A stretch of 64,000 bases of DNA from an uncultured Lentisphaeria bacterium. GTDB lineage: Bacteria > Verrucomicrobiota > Lentisphaeria > Victivallales > UBA1829. Under the pieces are notes generated by a model. The model made no database searches and was not told where the DNA came from. It saw only the letters and a list, made by a program, of their open reading frames with translations. The position numbers and the translations under genes were made by a program. Below are positions 24,864 through 33,670 of this stretch, in pieces (position 1 is the first letter of the stretch; each line of letters starts with the position of its first letter). Location of the stretch: the NCBI GenBank assembly GCA_905197955.1, contig CAJKAR010000011.1:38879-102878 (forward strand). The letters run 5' to 3'.

Positions 24864-27788
24864 ATGAAAAAACTCTTTTTTTTAGCAGCAGCGATGGCTG
24901 TCCTGCTCCCGGCGGGAGCGACAGGAGGTGAAATGAAATCAGGCAGGGATCTTTCCGGAAAACCATATCAGTTCGTGCAGAATGATCCGTTCGATTCGCG
25001 TATTTACAAACTGCCGAACGGACTGACTCTTTTTCTGTCACGGAATCCGTCCAAGCCGCGGGTTTCCGTGCTGACGATTGTCCGCGCAGGATCCACCGAT
25101 GAGCCCCGCGAATCCACCGGCCTTGCCCATTACTTCGAACACATGATGTTCAAGGGAACCAGCCGGATGGGGACTCTCGACTGGGAAAAGGAAAAACCTC
25201 TGCTGGAAAAGATCTCGAACCTGTTTGAACAGCGGAAACAGGAGAAGGATCCCGCAGTCAAGAAAAAACTGTATGCCGAGATCGACAAACTTTCCAATCA
25301 GGCGGCAAAGTATGCGGCGGCGGGAGAGTTTTCAAAACTTGCCTCCTCAATCGGAACAGGCGGACTCAATGCCGCAACCGGACTCGATTTTACGGTTTAT
25401 ATGGGAGAAATTCCCGCAAATGAACTTGGCAAATATCTGAAACTGGATGCCGAACGGTTTTCCGGTCCTGTCCTGCGCCTGTTTCATACCGAGCTGGAAA
25501 CGGTATACGAGGAATTCAACCGGAGCCAGGATCGCGATGCTTCGATCTCGTATGAGGCGCTCTGCCGGGCAATCCTGCCGACTCATCCGGCGGGACGGCC
25601 CATTATCGGGGAACCGGAACACCTGAAAAATCCCTCGATGAAAGACATCATGGAGTTTTTCGACCGTTATTATGTTCCCGGCAACATGGCAATCGCACTG
25701 GTTGGCGACATCGACTTTGAACAGGCCTATCGTCTGGTTGCGGACACCTTCGGGAAAATTCCCGCACGTCCGGTTCCGAATCGGGAAATGCCGGTTGAAA
25801 AACCGCTGGAAAAAGACATCACTCTGGATGTGAGCGGTCCGGAAGCGGAACATGTCCGGATCGGATTCCGAATCGATCGCAGCAAACGGAACTCCGCGCT
25901 GCTGACTCTTGTTTCACGTCTGCTTCGCGATTCCGGCTATGGCATGATGGAACAGAATCTTCTTCGGACCCAGAAACTCCTGAGTGCAGGAGCCTATCCC
26001 CGTACCGGACGCGAATATATGCTCCTGCTGCTTGATGGCTCTCCCCGCGCAGGGCAGTCCCTTGACGAGGTCTCCTCCCTGCTTCTCGGAGAGATCGAAA
26101 AACTGCGCAAAGGTTCTTACGAGGATTGGCGCATCGGTGCGGTCGCGGAAAACTGCCGGGTTACGCTGTCGGAGATCCGTGAAGGGGACAATATGAATCT
26201 CGCCTGGGAATTTGCCGATCTTTTCGTCAATGGCGATTCCTACGCGGAATTGCTTGATACACCTGATCTGATAGCGGGATTCACGAAAAAAGATGTCTCT
26301 GATTTTATAAATCGCTACTTCAAACATTATGTGCGTGTGAACAAGCGGACGGGTACTCCCGATTCCCGTGTCAAGGTCGCCAAACCGAAAATAACGCCGG
26401 TAGCTTTGAATTCGAAAAAGGAATCCGCGTACAGCCGGGAATTTCTTGCGCTTCCACCCTCGCCGCATATTGTGCCGCAGTATGTGGATATCGAAAAAGA
26501 TATTTCGACTCTGGAACTGCCGAACGGAATTACGGTAAAACGCATGAACCGCTACTCCGGTTCGGATCTGTTCCGTGCGGAACGGGTGATTGATCTTTCC
26601 AAATACAACGATCCCAGACTGGAACTTGCGCTTGGATATCTGGATTATCTTGGGACGGACCGCTATACGGCGGAAACGCTGCGGCAGGAGTTCTATAAAC
26701 TCGGAGTGAAATTCGAGTTCTCCATCGATAAATATCAGCTGACGGCGGAACTTTCCGGTCCTGCCGGAAATCTTGCCCGCTCGGTGGAGCTTCTGGAACA
26801 CTTTCTTGCCGATGCAAGACCGGATGAAGATGCGTTTCGCATGTTTGTCGAAGGTATCCTCAAGGATCGTGCCGATGCCAAGCTCAATCCCGGTGCGGTT
26901 TTCGTGAGGACTGCAAGTTATGCCTGGTATGGGAAGCGCAATCCGCAGACGGCTCTTGTCAGTGAAGCTGAATTGAAGAAAATGAAACCGGAAGAGCTTC
27001 TTGCTCTGCTCCGCAAGGTTTTTTCCACTTACAAAACCACGTTTGCGTATGCCGGACCGGATTCCATGGAGACCGTGGCGGAAGCGGCAAAACACATCCG
27101 GCTGACCGGACGTGAAACTCCTCCCCGTGCAGTCAAATACACGTTGCAGGAAGTGGTGAAACCTAAAATCTATCTTGTCGATTTCGATACGGTGCAGATG
27201 CGGGTCGGATTCACTTCGCGTGGACCTCTCTTCTCTCTGAAATCTCTGCCTTATGGCGATCTTTTCAACGAATACTTCTGTTCCGGACTCGATTCGATTG
27301 TGTTTCAGGAGATTCGGGAAGCCCGTGCGCTGGCCTATTCCGCGGGCGGTTCTTATGAACAGATTCAGGAAAAAGGACGACATAATGCCATCTATATGGT
27401 CGCCGGAACCCAGAGCGACAAGCTCTTCGAGGTCATCGATACGATGCGGGCAATCCTCAGAAAAATGCCTCAATATGAAGGCAAGTTCAACAGTTCCAAG
27501 GACGCCCTGTTGAAGCGTCTTGAAACGGAGCGTGTCCTCGGACTGGATCTGCTCAACTTCGAAAAGAAAATGAAACGCATGGGGACAACACGCGACTGGC
27601 GGCCTGCAGAATTCAAAACCGTACAGAAAATGACTCTGCCGGAACTGTCAGACTTCTACAGAAAAAATCTTGCTCCTCTGAAATACGACATCCTGATAGT
27701 CGGCAAAACTTCACAGATCGACCGTAAGCGACTCGCGCGGTACGGAGAGATCGTGGATTTGAAACTGGAAGACATCTTCGGTTATTGA
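24864..27788 (+). CDS. Exported M16-family zinc metalloprotease (two M16 halves)
   Basis: A 974-residue protein with a signal peptide (MKKLFFLAAAMAVLLPAGA). The first M16 half has the inverted zinc motif HYFEH at residues 89-93 and the third ligand in TVYEEFNRS. The second half (about 540-974) has the fold pattern but no zinc motif, as in pitrilysin-type and other fused M16 proteins. It probably degrades peptides in the periplasm. The ATG at 24864 follows AAAAGGAAA; an in-frame ATG 45 bases upstream lacks a ribosome site and would disrupt the signal peptide. The last 30 or so codons are duplicated downstream in a decayed copy. Confidence 0.92.
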   Translation: MKKLFFLAAAMAVLLPAGATGGEMKSGRDLSGKPYQFVQNDPFDSRIYKLPNGLTLFLSRNPSKPRVSVLTIVRAGSTDEPRESTGLAHYFEHMMFKGTSRMGTLDWEKEKPLLEKISNLFEQRKQEKDPAVKKKLYAEIDKLSNQAAKYAAAGEFSKLASSIGTGGLNAATGLDFTVYMGEIPANELGKYLKLDAERFSGPVLRLFHTELETVYEEFNRSQDRDASISYEALCRAILPTHPAGRPIIGEPEHLKNPSMKDIMEFFDRYYVPGNMAIALVGDIDFEQAYRLVADTFGKIPARPVPNREMPVEKPLEKDITLDVSGPEAEHVRIGFRIDRSKRNSALLTLVSRLLRDSGYGMMEQNLLRTQKLLSAGAYPRTGREYMLLLLDGSPRAGQSLDEVSSLLLGEIEKLRKGSYEDWRIGAVAENCRVTLSEIREGDNMNLAWEFADLFVNGDSYAELLDTPDLIAGFTKKDVSDFINRYFKHYVRVNKRTGTPDSRVKVAKPKITPVALNSKKESAYSREFLALPPSPHIVPQYVDIEKDISTLELPNGITVKRMNRYSGSDLFRAERVIDLSKYNDPRLELALGYLDYLGTDRYTAETLRQEFYKLGVKFEFSIDKYQLTAELSGPAGNLARSVELLEHFLADARPDEDAFRMFVEGILKDRADAKLNPGAVFVRTASYAWYGKRNPQTALVSEAELKKMKPEELLALLRKVFSTYKTTFAYAGPDSMETVAEAAKHIRLTGRETPPRAVKYTLQEVVKPKIYLVDFDTVQMRVGFTSRGPLFSLKSLPYGDLFNEYFCSGLDSIVFQEIREARALAYSAGGSYEQIQEKGRHNAIYMVAGTQSDKLFEVIDTMRAILRKMPQYEGKFNSSKDALLKRLETERVLGLDLLNFEKKMKRMGTTRDWRPAEFKTVQKMTLPELSDFYRKNLAPLKYDILIVGKTSQIDRKRLARYGEIVDLKLEDIFGY

Positions 27789-28148
27789 CCCGCATAGAGC
27801 CTTTGCGTGCAATCGCAAAGGCGGTCTGAAGTTTAGGGAAAGAGGAGAGCGCGAGGGGAGAAGAACCGCTTTTCAAAGCGGTTTTCGCTCCTCGCATAAA
27901 AAACATAAAACAAAACCCAAAGCAAGAGAAAAAGAAATACGACATCCCGACAGTCGTCAAAACCTCACCGACTGACCGGAAGCAGTGGAGAGATCGTGGA
28001 TTTGAAACTGAAAAACATCTTCGGTTATTGACCTGCACAGAGCCTTTGCGTGCAATCGCAAAGGCGGTCTGAAGTTTAGGGAAAGAGGGGAGCGCGAGGG
28101 GAGAAGAACCGCTTTTCAAAGCGGTTTTCGCTTCTCGCATAAAAAACA
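27681..28148 (+). repeat. Tandem duplication of about 240 bp covering the M16 3' end and two hairpins
   Basis: Copy 1 (27681-27905) holds the last codons and stop of the M16 gene plus about 117 bases after it; copy 2 (27935-28148) repeats this at an offset of 243 bases. The non-coding part is nearly identical, while the coding part of copy 2 has an 11-base deletion and many changes, so it is a dead fragment. Each copy carries a hairpin GCCTTTGCG/CGCAAAGGC and a longer imperfect one around AACCGCTT-TTCA-AAGCGGTT framed by GCGAGG/CCTCGC. No T-run follows the hairpins. This fills the gap up to 28161, which holds no gene. Confidence 0.85.
27935..28031 (+). pseudogene. Decayed duplicate of the M16 gene 3' end
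   Basis: ATACGACATCC through GGTTATTGA repeats the end of the metalloprotease gene including its TGA, with substitutions and an 11-base deletion that breaks the frame. There is no start codon or ribosome site. Confidence 0.7.
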
Positions 28149-28161
28149 AAAATCCCTTACT

Positions 28162-29088
28162 TCACAAGGCAATCACAGCGATCCCCGCCACCATCAGCAG
28201 AAAGGAAACCACCGCCGGAATCGAGGCTTTTTCCTTCAGAACCACAAGACTGTAAAGAAAAAATCCGGCAATGCAGGTTCCGAGGACGACCGGATATGCA
28301 ATCGAACCGATTCCAGCCTTGGCAAGCAGATCGAAACTGCGGTACATGAAAACGCAGAGTGTCAGACCATTGACAGCCGCCAGTGCGACGGCAAGCAGAA
28401 GAATCTGCCGGCACCATGTCCATTTTTCCATTTTTGCGCCGGGAGCCGAAAATCTTCCGCGGATGCACAGCAGATAGAGCCCGGCCACCACGGCGATTCC
28501 GATCTGCATCACCAGTCCTTTCTGCAGATTTGAAAAGCGCTCTATTCCTGATAGATAGGAGGGAATATTCGCCGCTGTCTGCGTAATTCCCGCGGAAAAC
28601 AGCGATGCCAAGGCCCAAAGGAACCATGTCCGATCTCCTTTTGTCTTCCTTTTTTCCGGATCCGTTTTCTGTGCAGCTCCCGCAAGGACGATTCCTCCGA
28701 CAATCAGCGCCGCCCCTGCAAAACGGGGCACCTCCGGAGGAACATGAAAAAACAGAATTCCTACAAGGAAAGGAAAAATCAGCGCGGAATTCGCCAGCGA
28801 CCAGATGATTCCGTTGTGTCCAGTTTTCATAGCCTGCTGGATCAGCAGAAACGTAACAAAATTTCCAACTCCCGCCAGAAGCATCAGCAGATTGATCGTT
28901 ACCGCATTTTCGCCGGAAAGTACCATTCCGTTTCCGGGAATCATCGGAAAGAGACAGATCAGCAGAAGCGCCCCAATCCCCTGAATCAACACCATGCTCA
29001 ACTTCCGCTTTGCCGCGGCACTGGTGATGATGCCGATTCCCATCAGAATCAGTCCAGAGAGAATCCCGTACAGCAGCCCTTCGATCAT
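28162..29088 (-). CDS. EamA/DMT-superfamily-like transporter
   Basis: A 308-residue protein with ten predicted membrane helices in two repeats of five, no signal peptide and a basic loop in the middle (QKTDPEKRKTKGDR). The pattern and segments such as SIAYPVVLGTCIAGFFLYSLVVLKEK, with the conserved helix-end Glu, fit the drug/metabolite transporter superfamily. The substrate is unknown. Its ATG overlaps the stop of the upstream flippase-like gene (ATGA), so the two form an operon; AGGAAGG lies immediately before the ATG. Confidence 0.75.
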   Translation of the reverse strand: MIEGLLYGILSGLILMGIGIITSAAAKRKLSMVLIQGIGALLLICLFPMIPGNGMVLSGENAVTINLLMLLAGVGNFVTFLLIQQAMKTGHNGIIWSLANSALIFPFLVGILFFHVPPEVPRFAGAALIVGGIVLAGAAQKTDPEKRKTKGDRTWFLWALASLFSAGITQTAANIPSYLSGIERFSNLQKGLVMQIGIAVVAGLYLLCIRGRFSAPGAKMEKWTWCRQILLLAVALAAVNGLTLCVFMYRSFDLLAKAGIGSIAYPVVLGTCIAGFFLYSLVVLKEKASIPAVVSFLLMVAGIAVIAL

Positions 29089-30083
29089 CCTTCCTGTTCC
29101 CTGCGTTTGTGCGAGGAGCCGATGAAGAACAATCCTCCCAGCAGATTGAATGCAACAATAATCATCGTGAAAGAGAGCGCTGTGGCAAGTGCCTGCTGCG
29201 GATCCATTCCCGCGGACTGGAGAATATTTTTTACAAAGAAATCACGCGCACCGATCCCGGATGGCGTCATAGGCAGCAGTCCTGCAATATTTCCCAGCGT
29301 GATCGCTTCCATGGAGACCCCCGCTGAAGTCCATTCCGGATTCACCCCGTGCGCCACAAGAAAACCGGCAAGCCCGAGTACCAGATTTACAAACACCATG
29401 CTGGCGACAATACAGATGAAAATCTCTTTTTTGCATTCCTTGTAGGAGTCTATGGCGTCGGCGACTTTTGAGAACATTCCGTGAGAGAAGCGGTCGGCCA
29501 GTTCCTTCATTCTGCGGTAGAGTCCGATCCGTTCGAGTTTTCTGTGCTGAAACACCACAACCGAGGCAAGAAGTCCGCAGACGCTCCCTGCCACTAGAAG
29601 CCAGATCAGCGCCGCTGTCACTCCCGATTCCATATCCATGTAACGCAGACAGAACGGCAGCATCAGCAGCGCCACCAGAAAAATCCCGATCATGCCGGTG
29701 AAACGATCCATGAGAATCGTGAAGGCTCCGTCGAATTTCTGTTCCTTCGGAACCTTGGCGGTCAGAAAACCGATGCGTACCAGATCTCCGCCGATCGCTC
29801 CGCCAGGAATCACCAGGGAAAAGAAAAACGACTGCATGGTCAGCGAAACTGCATCCCGCAAAGAGCACTCAATCTTCTGCGCCTTCAGCAGCAGATGCCA
29901 CCTCCATGCGTTCGCAAAAATATGAAGCGCATAAAGCGCAAATGCCGCCGAAAGCCACACCGGATGAATGGAGCGGAAGGTCGATGCCAGCCCCTCGGAA
30001 TTGTTCCGGATCAGAAAAACGACGATCGCTCCGGCAATCAGCAGCTTGAGCAGCGGCGCTGTTATCTTTTTAAAAAAATTCAT
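29085..30083 (-). CDS. Flippase-like membrane protein (LPG synthase TM region/UPF0104 family)
   Basis: A 332-residue integral membrane protein with about eight helices. WLSAAFALYALHIFANAWRW, the SFFFSLVIPGGAIGGDLVR segment and LPMTPSGIGARDF are characteristic of the UPF0104/AglD-like family related to the membrane half of lysyl-phosphatidylglycerol synthases. The cytosolic transferase half of MprF is absent. Relatives are thought to move or handle lipid-linked molecules, but the role here is inference. It is the first gene of a two-gene operon behind the promoter at 30132. Confidence 0.85.
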   Translation of the reverse strand: MNFFKKITAPLLKLLIAGAIVVFLIRNNSEGLASTFRSIHPVWLSAAFALYALHIFANAWRWHLLLKAQKIECSLRDAVSLTMQSFFFSLVIPGGAIGGDLVRIGFLTAKVPKEQKFDGAFTILMDRFTGMIGIFLVALLMLPFCLRYMDMESGVTAALIWLLVAGSVCGLLASVVVFQHRKLERIGLYRRMKELADRFSHGMFSKVADAIDSYKECKKEIFICIVASMVFVNLVLGLAGFLVAHGVNPEWTSAGVSMEAITLGNIAGLLPMTPSGIGARDFFVKNILQSAGMDPQQALATALSFTMIIVAFNLLGGLFFIGSSHKRREQEG

Positions 30084-30131
30084 TTTGAAACTGTAATCCG
30101 TTCGTTTGCAAAGATTATTTCCAGAATGAAA

Positions 30132-30160
30132 AATATAACTCCCGCGGCTTGAAATTACAA
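30132..30160 (-). promoter_or_regulatory. Promoter of the flippase/EamA operon
   Basis: On the minus strand TTGTAA, 17 bases, TATATT; the start codon follows about 49 bases downstream of the -10 box. Confidence 0.65.
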
Positions 30161-30819
30161 TCCTTGAGTAAAAATAAAATCCTTCTCCATTTCGCCAGTT
30201 CCGATATCCGCCGTTCTCCCTTCCAGGAAAAGGAAAATACCATTCCAGCGGCGACTTCCTCCATGAATATCCGTAGATAGAAAAAAATCAAATCAGAGAA
30301 AAATCCTGAGAGTCATAAAAAAATCTGATTTTACATTACATAAAAAAATTTGTTGAAATTGAATTTTTTACACCCCCTCTTTCTGTACAGAAACAATTTT
30401 GCTTGTATCAAACAGGTTATTCTGCTTTTCCGGATCAGGATCAACGTGTGTTCAGAAAATAATAGATTACGTTTTTTAAATCTTTTTTTATATCTTTTTC
30501 GATTGTATTGGATTTTGCGGGTGCTAAATTACGGAAAATTTGAAAAGAAGCGAGGCAGAACAGGATACATTCTTTTTTATTTTGTTTGCCTGTATGATTC
30601 CCGGAGCTGTGGGATGGATCGAATATCCGGGGGAATGAGGACAGGAAGCGAAAGAGAAAAGGAATCCGTTCGGGGGAAGATCGTGTGTTTTTTCTGCGGC
30701 CGTCGGAAGGAAGCGGCGTTTCCCGGAACGGAATGCGCATCCGAGTATGATTTGACTGCGCGCCTCTTTCCGCCGTCAGGAAAATGCAGCATGGAAACAA
30801 AGGGAGGGAGCAGAAATTG
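30161..30819. other. AT-rich intergenic region without a convincing gene
   Basis: From about 30160 to 30600 the G+C content drops well below that of the neighbours. It holds an inverted repeat AAATCAGA/TCTGATTT (30290-30297, 30324-30331) and a possible plus-strand promoter (next entry). From 30600 to 30800 composition returns to normal. A 157-codon frame crosses it (30350-30823), but its composition is unlike a protein (runs of Phe, Leu and Arg that change to Ser/Gly/Cys) and it lacks a ribosome site. The segment may be a long leader of the small gene at 30820. Confidence 0.5.
30503..30530 (+). promoter_or_regulatory. Candidate promoter with long leader to the ZAS-motif gene
   Basis: TTGTAT, 16 bases, TAAATT, with TGC before the -10 box. 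It would give a leader of roughly 285 nt to the GTG at 30820. Confidence 0.35.
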
Positions 30820-31035
30820 GTGAAACATTATTCAAAAGAAGAGTTGAATTTGTACCGGAACCGGGAACTTGGAATCTGGAATCAGATGGTCTGTAAGGCA
30901 CATCTGAAAAAGTGCGCAGAGTGCCGGAAGGTGCTGGAGAATCTTGAGAAGGAAAATCCGTTTCTGAATTCGTTGCAGGAAGGCGTGAGAATTCTCAATG
31001 AACTGGCGGATTTGCGCGTAAAGAACGGAAAATAA
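30820..31035 (+). CDS. Small ZAS-motif (anti-sigma-like zinc-binding) protein
   Basis: A 71-residue soluble protein starting at GTG, nine bases after the strong purine tract AGGGAGGGAG; an ATG 36 bases earlier lies before that tract. CKAHLKKCAECRKVLENLE contains His-x3-Cys-x2-Cys, the core of zinc-binding anti-sigma (ZAS) domains. Unlike most such proteins there is no membrane helix and no sigma-factor gene beside it. Binding to a sigma factor elsewhere is possible but not shown. A bidirectional terminator follows. Confidence 0.65.
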   Translation: MKHYSKEELNLYRNRELGIWNQMVCKAHLKKCAECRKVLENLEKENPFLNSLQEGVRILNELADLRVKNGK

Positions 31036-31086
31036 CGGAAGAAACTGCCGCAGGAAGAAATTCGGAATCTTTTTGCGTTTTATGAA

Positions 31087-31126
31087 AAATGCCGCGTCTG
31101 TCCGGAAAGGGGCAGACGCGGCATTT
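31087..31126. terminator. Bidirectional terminator between convergent genes
   Basis: AAATGCCGCGTCTG (31087-31100) pairs with CAGACGCGGCATTT (31113-31126), a 14-bp stem, with T-rich tails on both strands. It serves the gene at 30820 and the mutase gene ending at 31149. Confidence 0.88.
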
Positions 31127-31148
31127 CTTATTTTAAGCAAAGGAAATG

Positions 31149-32474
31149 TTATCCGCGAATCAGCGCGAGAAGTTCATCGCGTTTCGCTTCCATGGTTGCT
31201 TTGTCCTTGGCTTCGACGATGAGGCGGAGCAGAGGTTCCGTGTTGGATGCACGGACATTGAACCACCAGTCGGAGTATTCGACGGAGATGCCGTCAAGTT
31301 CGAACATGTGTCCGTCGGAATATTTTTTACGGAGCTTGTCGAGAATGACTTTGGTATCCGCCACCTTGGAGTTGATTTCGCCGGAAGCGAAATATTTCCG
31401 GAGGGGTTTGACCAGTTCGCTGACCTTTTTCCCTGTCTTGCAGACAAGATTGGCAAGTTTGATCAGAGCCAGACCCTGGGACTCCGCGACATAGTTTTCC
31501 GAGAAATAGTAGTGTCCGGAAAGCTCTCCGGCGAAGACGGCGTTGTTTTCGCGCATCTGCTGTTTGATAAAGGCGTGACCGACACGTGACATCATCGGAC
31601 GTCCGCCATTTTCCTTGATGCATTCCCGCACCGCCCAGCTGCTGCGGAGATCGTAAAGGATTGTAACGGTTCCGTTTTCGCGGTCGCTGAGGATATCCTG
31701 AGCGATCAGAGCGGTGAAGAGGTCCATCGGGATGATATTTCCTTCATCGTCGATGAATCCGCAGCGGTCGGCATCGCCGTCGAATGCGGCTCCGAATTCA
31801 GCACCGGTCTCTTTAACTTTGGCGCGGATGGCGTCAAGTGTTTCCGTGTGAAGCGGATTTGCCTCATGGTTCGGGAAGTTGCCGTCGAGCGGCTCATACA
31901 TCGGGATGATATCGAAGAGGTCGCGGATGCCGGCGATTTCATAGGATCCCATTGCATTGGCAAAATCGACCACAATTTTGAGTTTCCGATCCATTTTCGC
32001 AAATTTGCGGAGGAATTTTCCGTATTCCGTAGCAATGTCATAAGAAGAGATGGTTCCCGGTTTGTCGGCCGGTTTGAAGTTGTTCTCTTCCACGAGCTTC
32101 TGGATATCGGCGATTCCGGTGGCTCCGCTGATGGGAACATCATCTTTCCGGCAGAGCTTGAATCCGTTCCATTCCTTCGTGTTGTGGGAGGCGGTAATCA
32201 TGACGCTGCCGTCGGCTTTCAGAAAACCGTTCGCATGATATGTCATGGGAGTTGAGCAGAGACCAAGATCAATGACATCGCATCCCTGTTCCGTGATTCC
32301 CTTAGCCAGCGCTTTGAACAACGGTTCGGAATGAGGACGCATATCCCTTCCGATCACAATTTTCTTCGCTCCGAGAAATTCCACAAACGCTCTGCCGATT
32401 TTTTCGGCCATTTCCTCGTTCAGCTGTTCGGGATAGATTCCGCGAATATCGTACGCCTTGAAGATTCCTGACAT
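31149..32474 (-). CDS. Phosphomannomutase/phosphoglucomutase
   Basis: A 441-residue alpha-D-phosphohexomutase that interconverts hexose 1- and 6-phosphates, supplying GDP-mannose or UDP-glucose pathways. The phospho-serine loop is TASHNTKEW with Ser96. The metal loop is DGDADRCG, the sugar loop follows as GELSGHYYF, and the phosphate loop is VRASNTEPLLRL. Together with GIFKAYDIRGIYPEQ at the start these fit the ManB/AlgC group rather than phosphoglucosamine mutase. The ATG at 32474 follows AGAAAGGAG. The gene is monocistronic. Confidence 0.93.
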   Translation of the reverse strand: MSGIFKAYDIRGIYPEQLNEEMAEKIGRAFVEFLGAKKIVIGRDMRPHSEPLFKALAKGITEQGCDVIDLGLCSTPMTYHANGFLKADGSVMITASHNTKEWNGFKLCRKDDVPISGATGIADIQKLVEENNFKPADKPGTISSYDIATEYGKFLRKFAKMDRKLKIVVDFANAMGSYEIAGIRDLFDIIPMYEPLDGNFPNHEANPLHTETLDAIRAKVKETGAEFGAAFDGDADRCGFIDDEGNIIPMDLFTALIAQDILSDRENGTVTILYDLRSSWAVRECIKENGGRPMMSRVGHAFIKQQMRENNAVFAGELSGHYYFSENYVAESQGLALIKLANLVCKTGKKVSELVKPLRKYFASGEINSKVADTKVILDKLRKKYSDGHMFELDGISVEYSDWWFNVRASNTEPLLRLIVEAKDKATMEAKRDELLALIRG

Positions 32475-32500
32475 AACAAACTCCTTTCTGTATTCCTGAT

Positions 32501-32529
32501 AAAGTATCACGTTTTTATTTTTTTTTCAA
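32501..32529 (-). promoter_or_regulatory. Candidate promoter of the phosphohexomutase gene
   Basis: On the minus strand TTGAAA, 17 bases, TACTTT. The -35 box is good and the -10 box weak. Confidence 0.45.
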
Positions 32530-32655
32530 CGACTTCCGACGGAAAAAACAGAATTCTGACAAAAAAAGAGTTTTTTCCCTCTTCCCGGTGAATCGGAGAG
32601 GCGGTCCGGAGGAAAACTCGGAACAATCTTTTCGTTCCAATCCCATCTTGGGAAA

Positions 32656-33501
32656 TCACAGTTGTTTTCCCATCCCGGAGTGTCGCCGGTATTCCATCGG
32701 CGTCATCCCGTAGAACCTGCGGAACTGGCGGCTGAAGTAAAAAATATTTTTGAGATTGACCTTCTGTGCAATTTCCGAAACCGGAAGAGCCGTTTCCAGC
32801 AGCAGTTCCGCCGCGTGTCGGATCCGCAGCTCGCAAAGATAATTTGCCGGACCGCGCGAATGTGTCTTTTTCCAATAGCGGAAAAACGTGCGCCGGGAAA
32901 ACCCGTTCCGCAGAATCAGTTCATCCAGATCAATCTCTTCCATGAAATGCAGATGAAAACAGGTCGTGATTCTGCCGATCCGTTCCGCGATCTCCTCCGG
33001 AAGTGGATTCCGGACCGGGTCCTGCACAATCAGATGTTCGAACAGAGACATCGCAGCAAGATCAATTTGCTCGATTACGCCCGGATTGGCCGGATTCCGG
33101 AGCATTCGGTGGAGATTGTAAATCTGCGTATAGATTTCCGGCGTGAGGACCACCTGCCAGACACGCGGAGTATTCAGCAGTTTCGCCGAGCGCATGGCCC
33201 CTTCGAGTTCCGGAGCATATTGCAGGTAGACGGCTTCACGTGGTGAATCAATTTCATAGGAGTGAACGGATCCGGGCAGTTTCAAAACCACATGTGGGAA
33301 AGGCGTCCGGTATACGGTCCCATCGATTTCATCGACGGCATAGGGAGCATCCGATGCGAGGCGCAGACAAAGTTCCAGTTTGTTGGTGAACGTCATACGC
33401 GCCTGGGTACGGATTGGAAACAGAAAACCGATCCGCTGGAGCGGAAAAACCGCATGACTTCCGCGGGGAATCTGATTCAGATTCATGATGAGTGTCTGCA
33501 T
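32656..33501 (-). CDS. AraC-family transcriptional regulator (carbohydrate cluster)
   Basis: A 281-residue regulator. The N-terminal half is a cupin-like ligand domain; the C-terminal 100 residues hold two helix-turn-helix units (LDELILRNGFSRRTFFRYWKK and VSEIAQKVNLKNIFYFSRQFRRFYGMTPMEYRR). The ATG at 33501 follows AGGA at a longish spacing; the frame is open further upstream without a ribosome site. It is divergent from the cluster at 33671-41901 and is its probable regulator, supported by TTGCAT-type elements in front of both operons of that cluster. Confidence 0.92.
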   Translation of the reverse strand: MQTLIMNLNQIPRGSHAVFPLQRIGFLFPIRTQARMTFTNKLELCLRLASDAPYAVDEIDGTVYRTPFPHVVLKLPGSVHSYEIDSPREAVYLQYAPELEGAMRSAKLLNTPRVWQVVLTPEIYTQIYNLHRMLRNPANPGVIEQIDLAAMSLFEHLIVQDPVRNPLPEEIAERIGRITTCFHLHFMEEIDLDELILRNGFSRRTFFRYWKKTHSRGPANYLCELRIRHAAELLLETALPVSEIAQKVNLKNIFYFSRQFRRFYGMTPMEYRRHSGMGKQL

Positions 33502-33556
33502 TTTGATCTTTTCCTGTCCTCTCTGTCCGGAATACCAATACCACAGAAGAGAGGGA

Positions 33557-33610
33557 TTGCAAGAATCTGGCACAAAAATGCAATAAGATTGACACGAATT
33601 TGATTGCATG
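33557..33610. promoter_or_regulatory. Candidate AraC-regulator sites before the GH operon
   Basis: TTGCAA (33557-33562) and ATGCAA (33578-33583) are 21 bases apart, and ATTTGATTGCATG lies at 33598-33610. The last element is identical to one at 38687-38699. A poor promoter, TTGCAT-N16-TTAGAT (33604-33631), overlaps it, as expected for an activated promoter. Confidence 0.45.
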
Positions 33611-33670
33611 CCGTTTCTTTTTATGTTAGATTTCTGTCGGTAATTCAAATATTCAGAAGGAGAATCCGAC

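Noticed and set aside
27613..28149. A 178-codon minus-strand frame with an internal repeat
   Set aside because: Its repeated amino acid text (FFMR...AKTALKSGSSPLAL) is only the reverse reading of the tandem 243-bp DNA duplication and M16 gene end.
30350..30823. A 157-codon frame in the AT-rich gap
   Set aside because: Composition changes abruptly along it, no ribosome site is present and nothing resembles a known fold.
33567..33581. CTGGCAC followed by TGC, a possible third sigma-54 promoter before the GH operon
   Set aside because: GG and GC are 11 bases apart instead of the required 12, and a -12 TTGC is missing.
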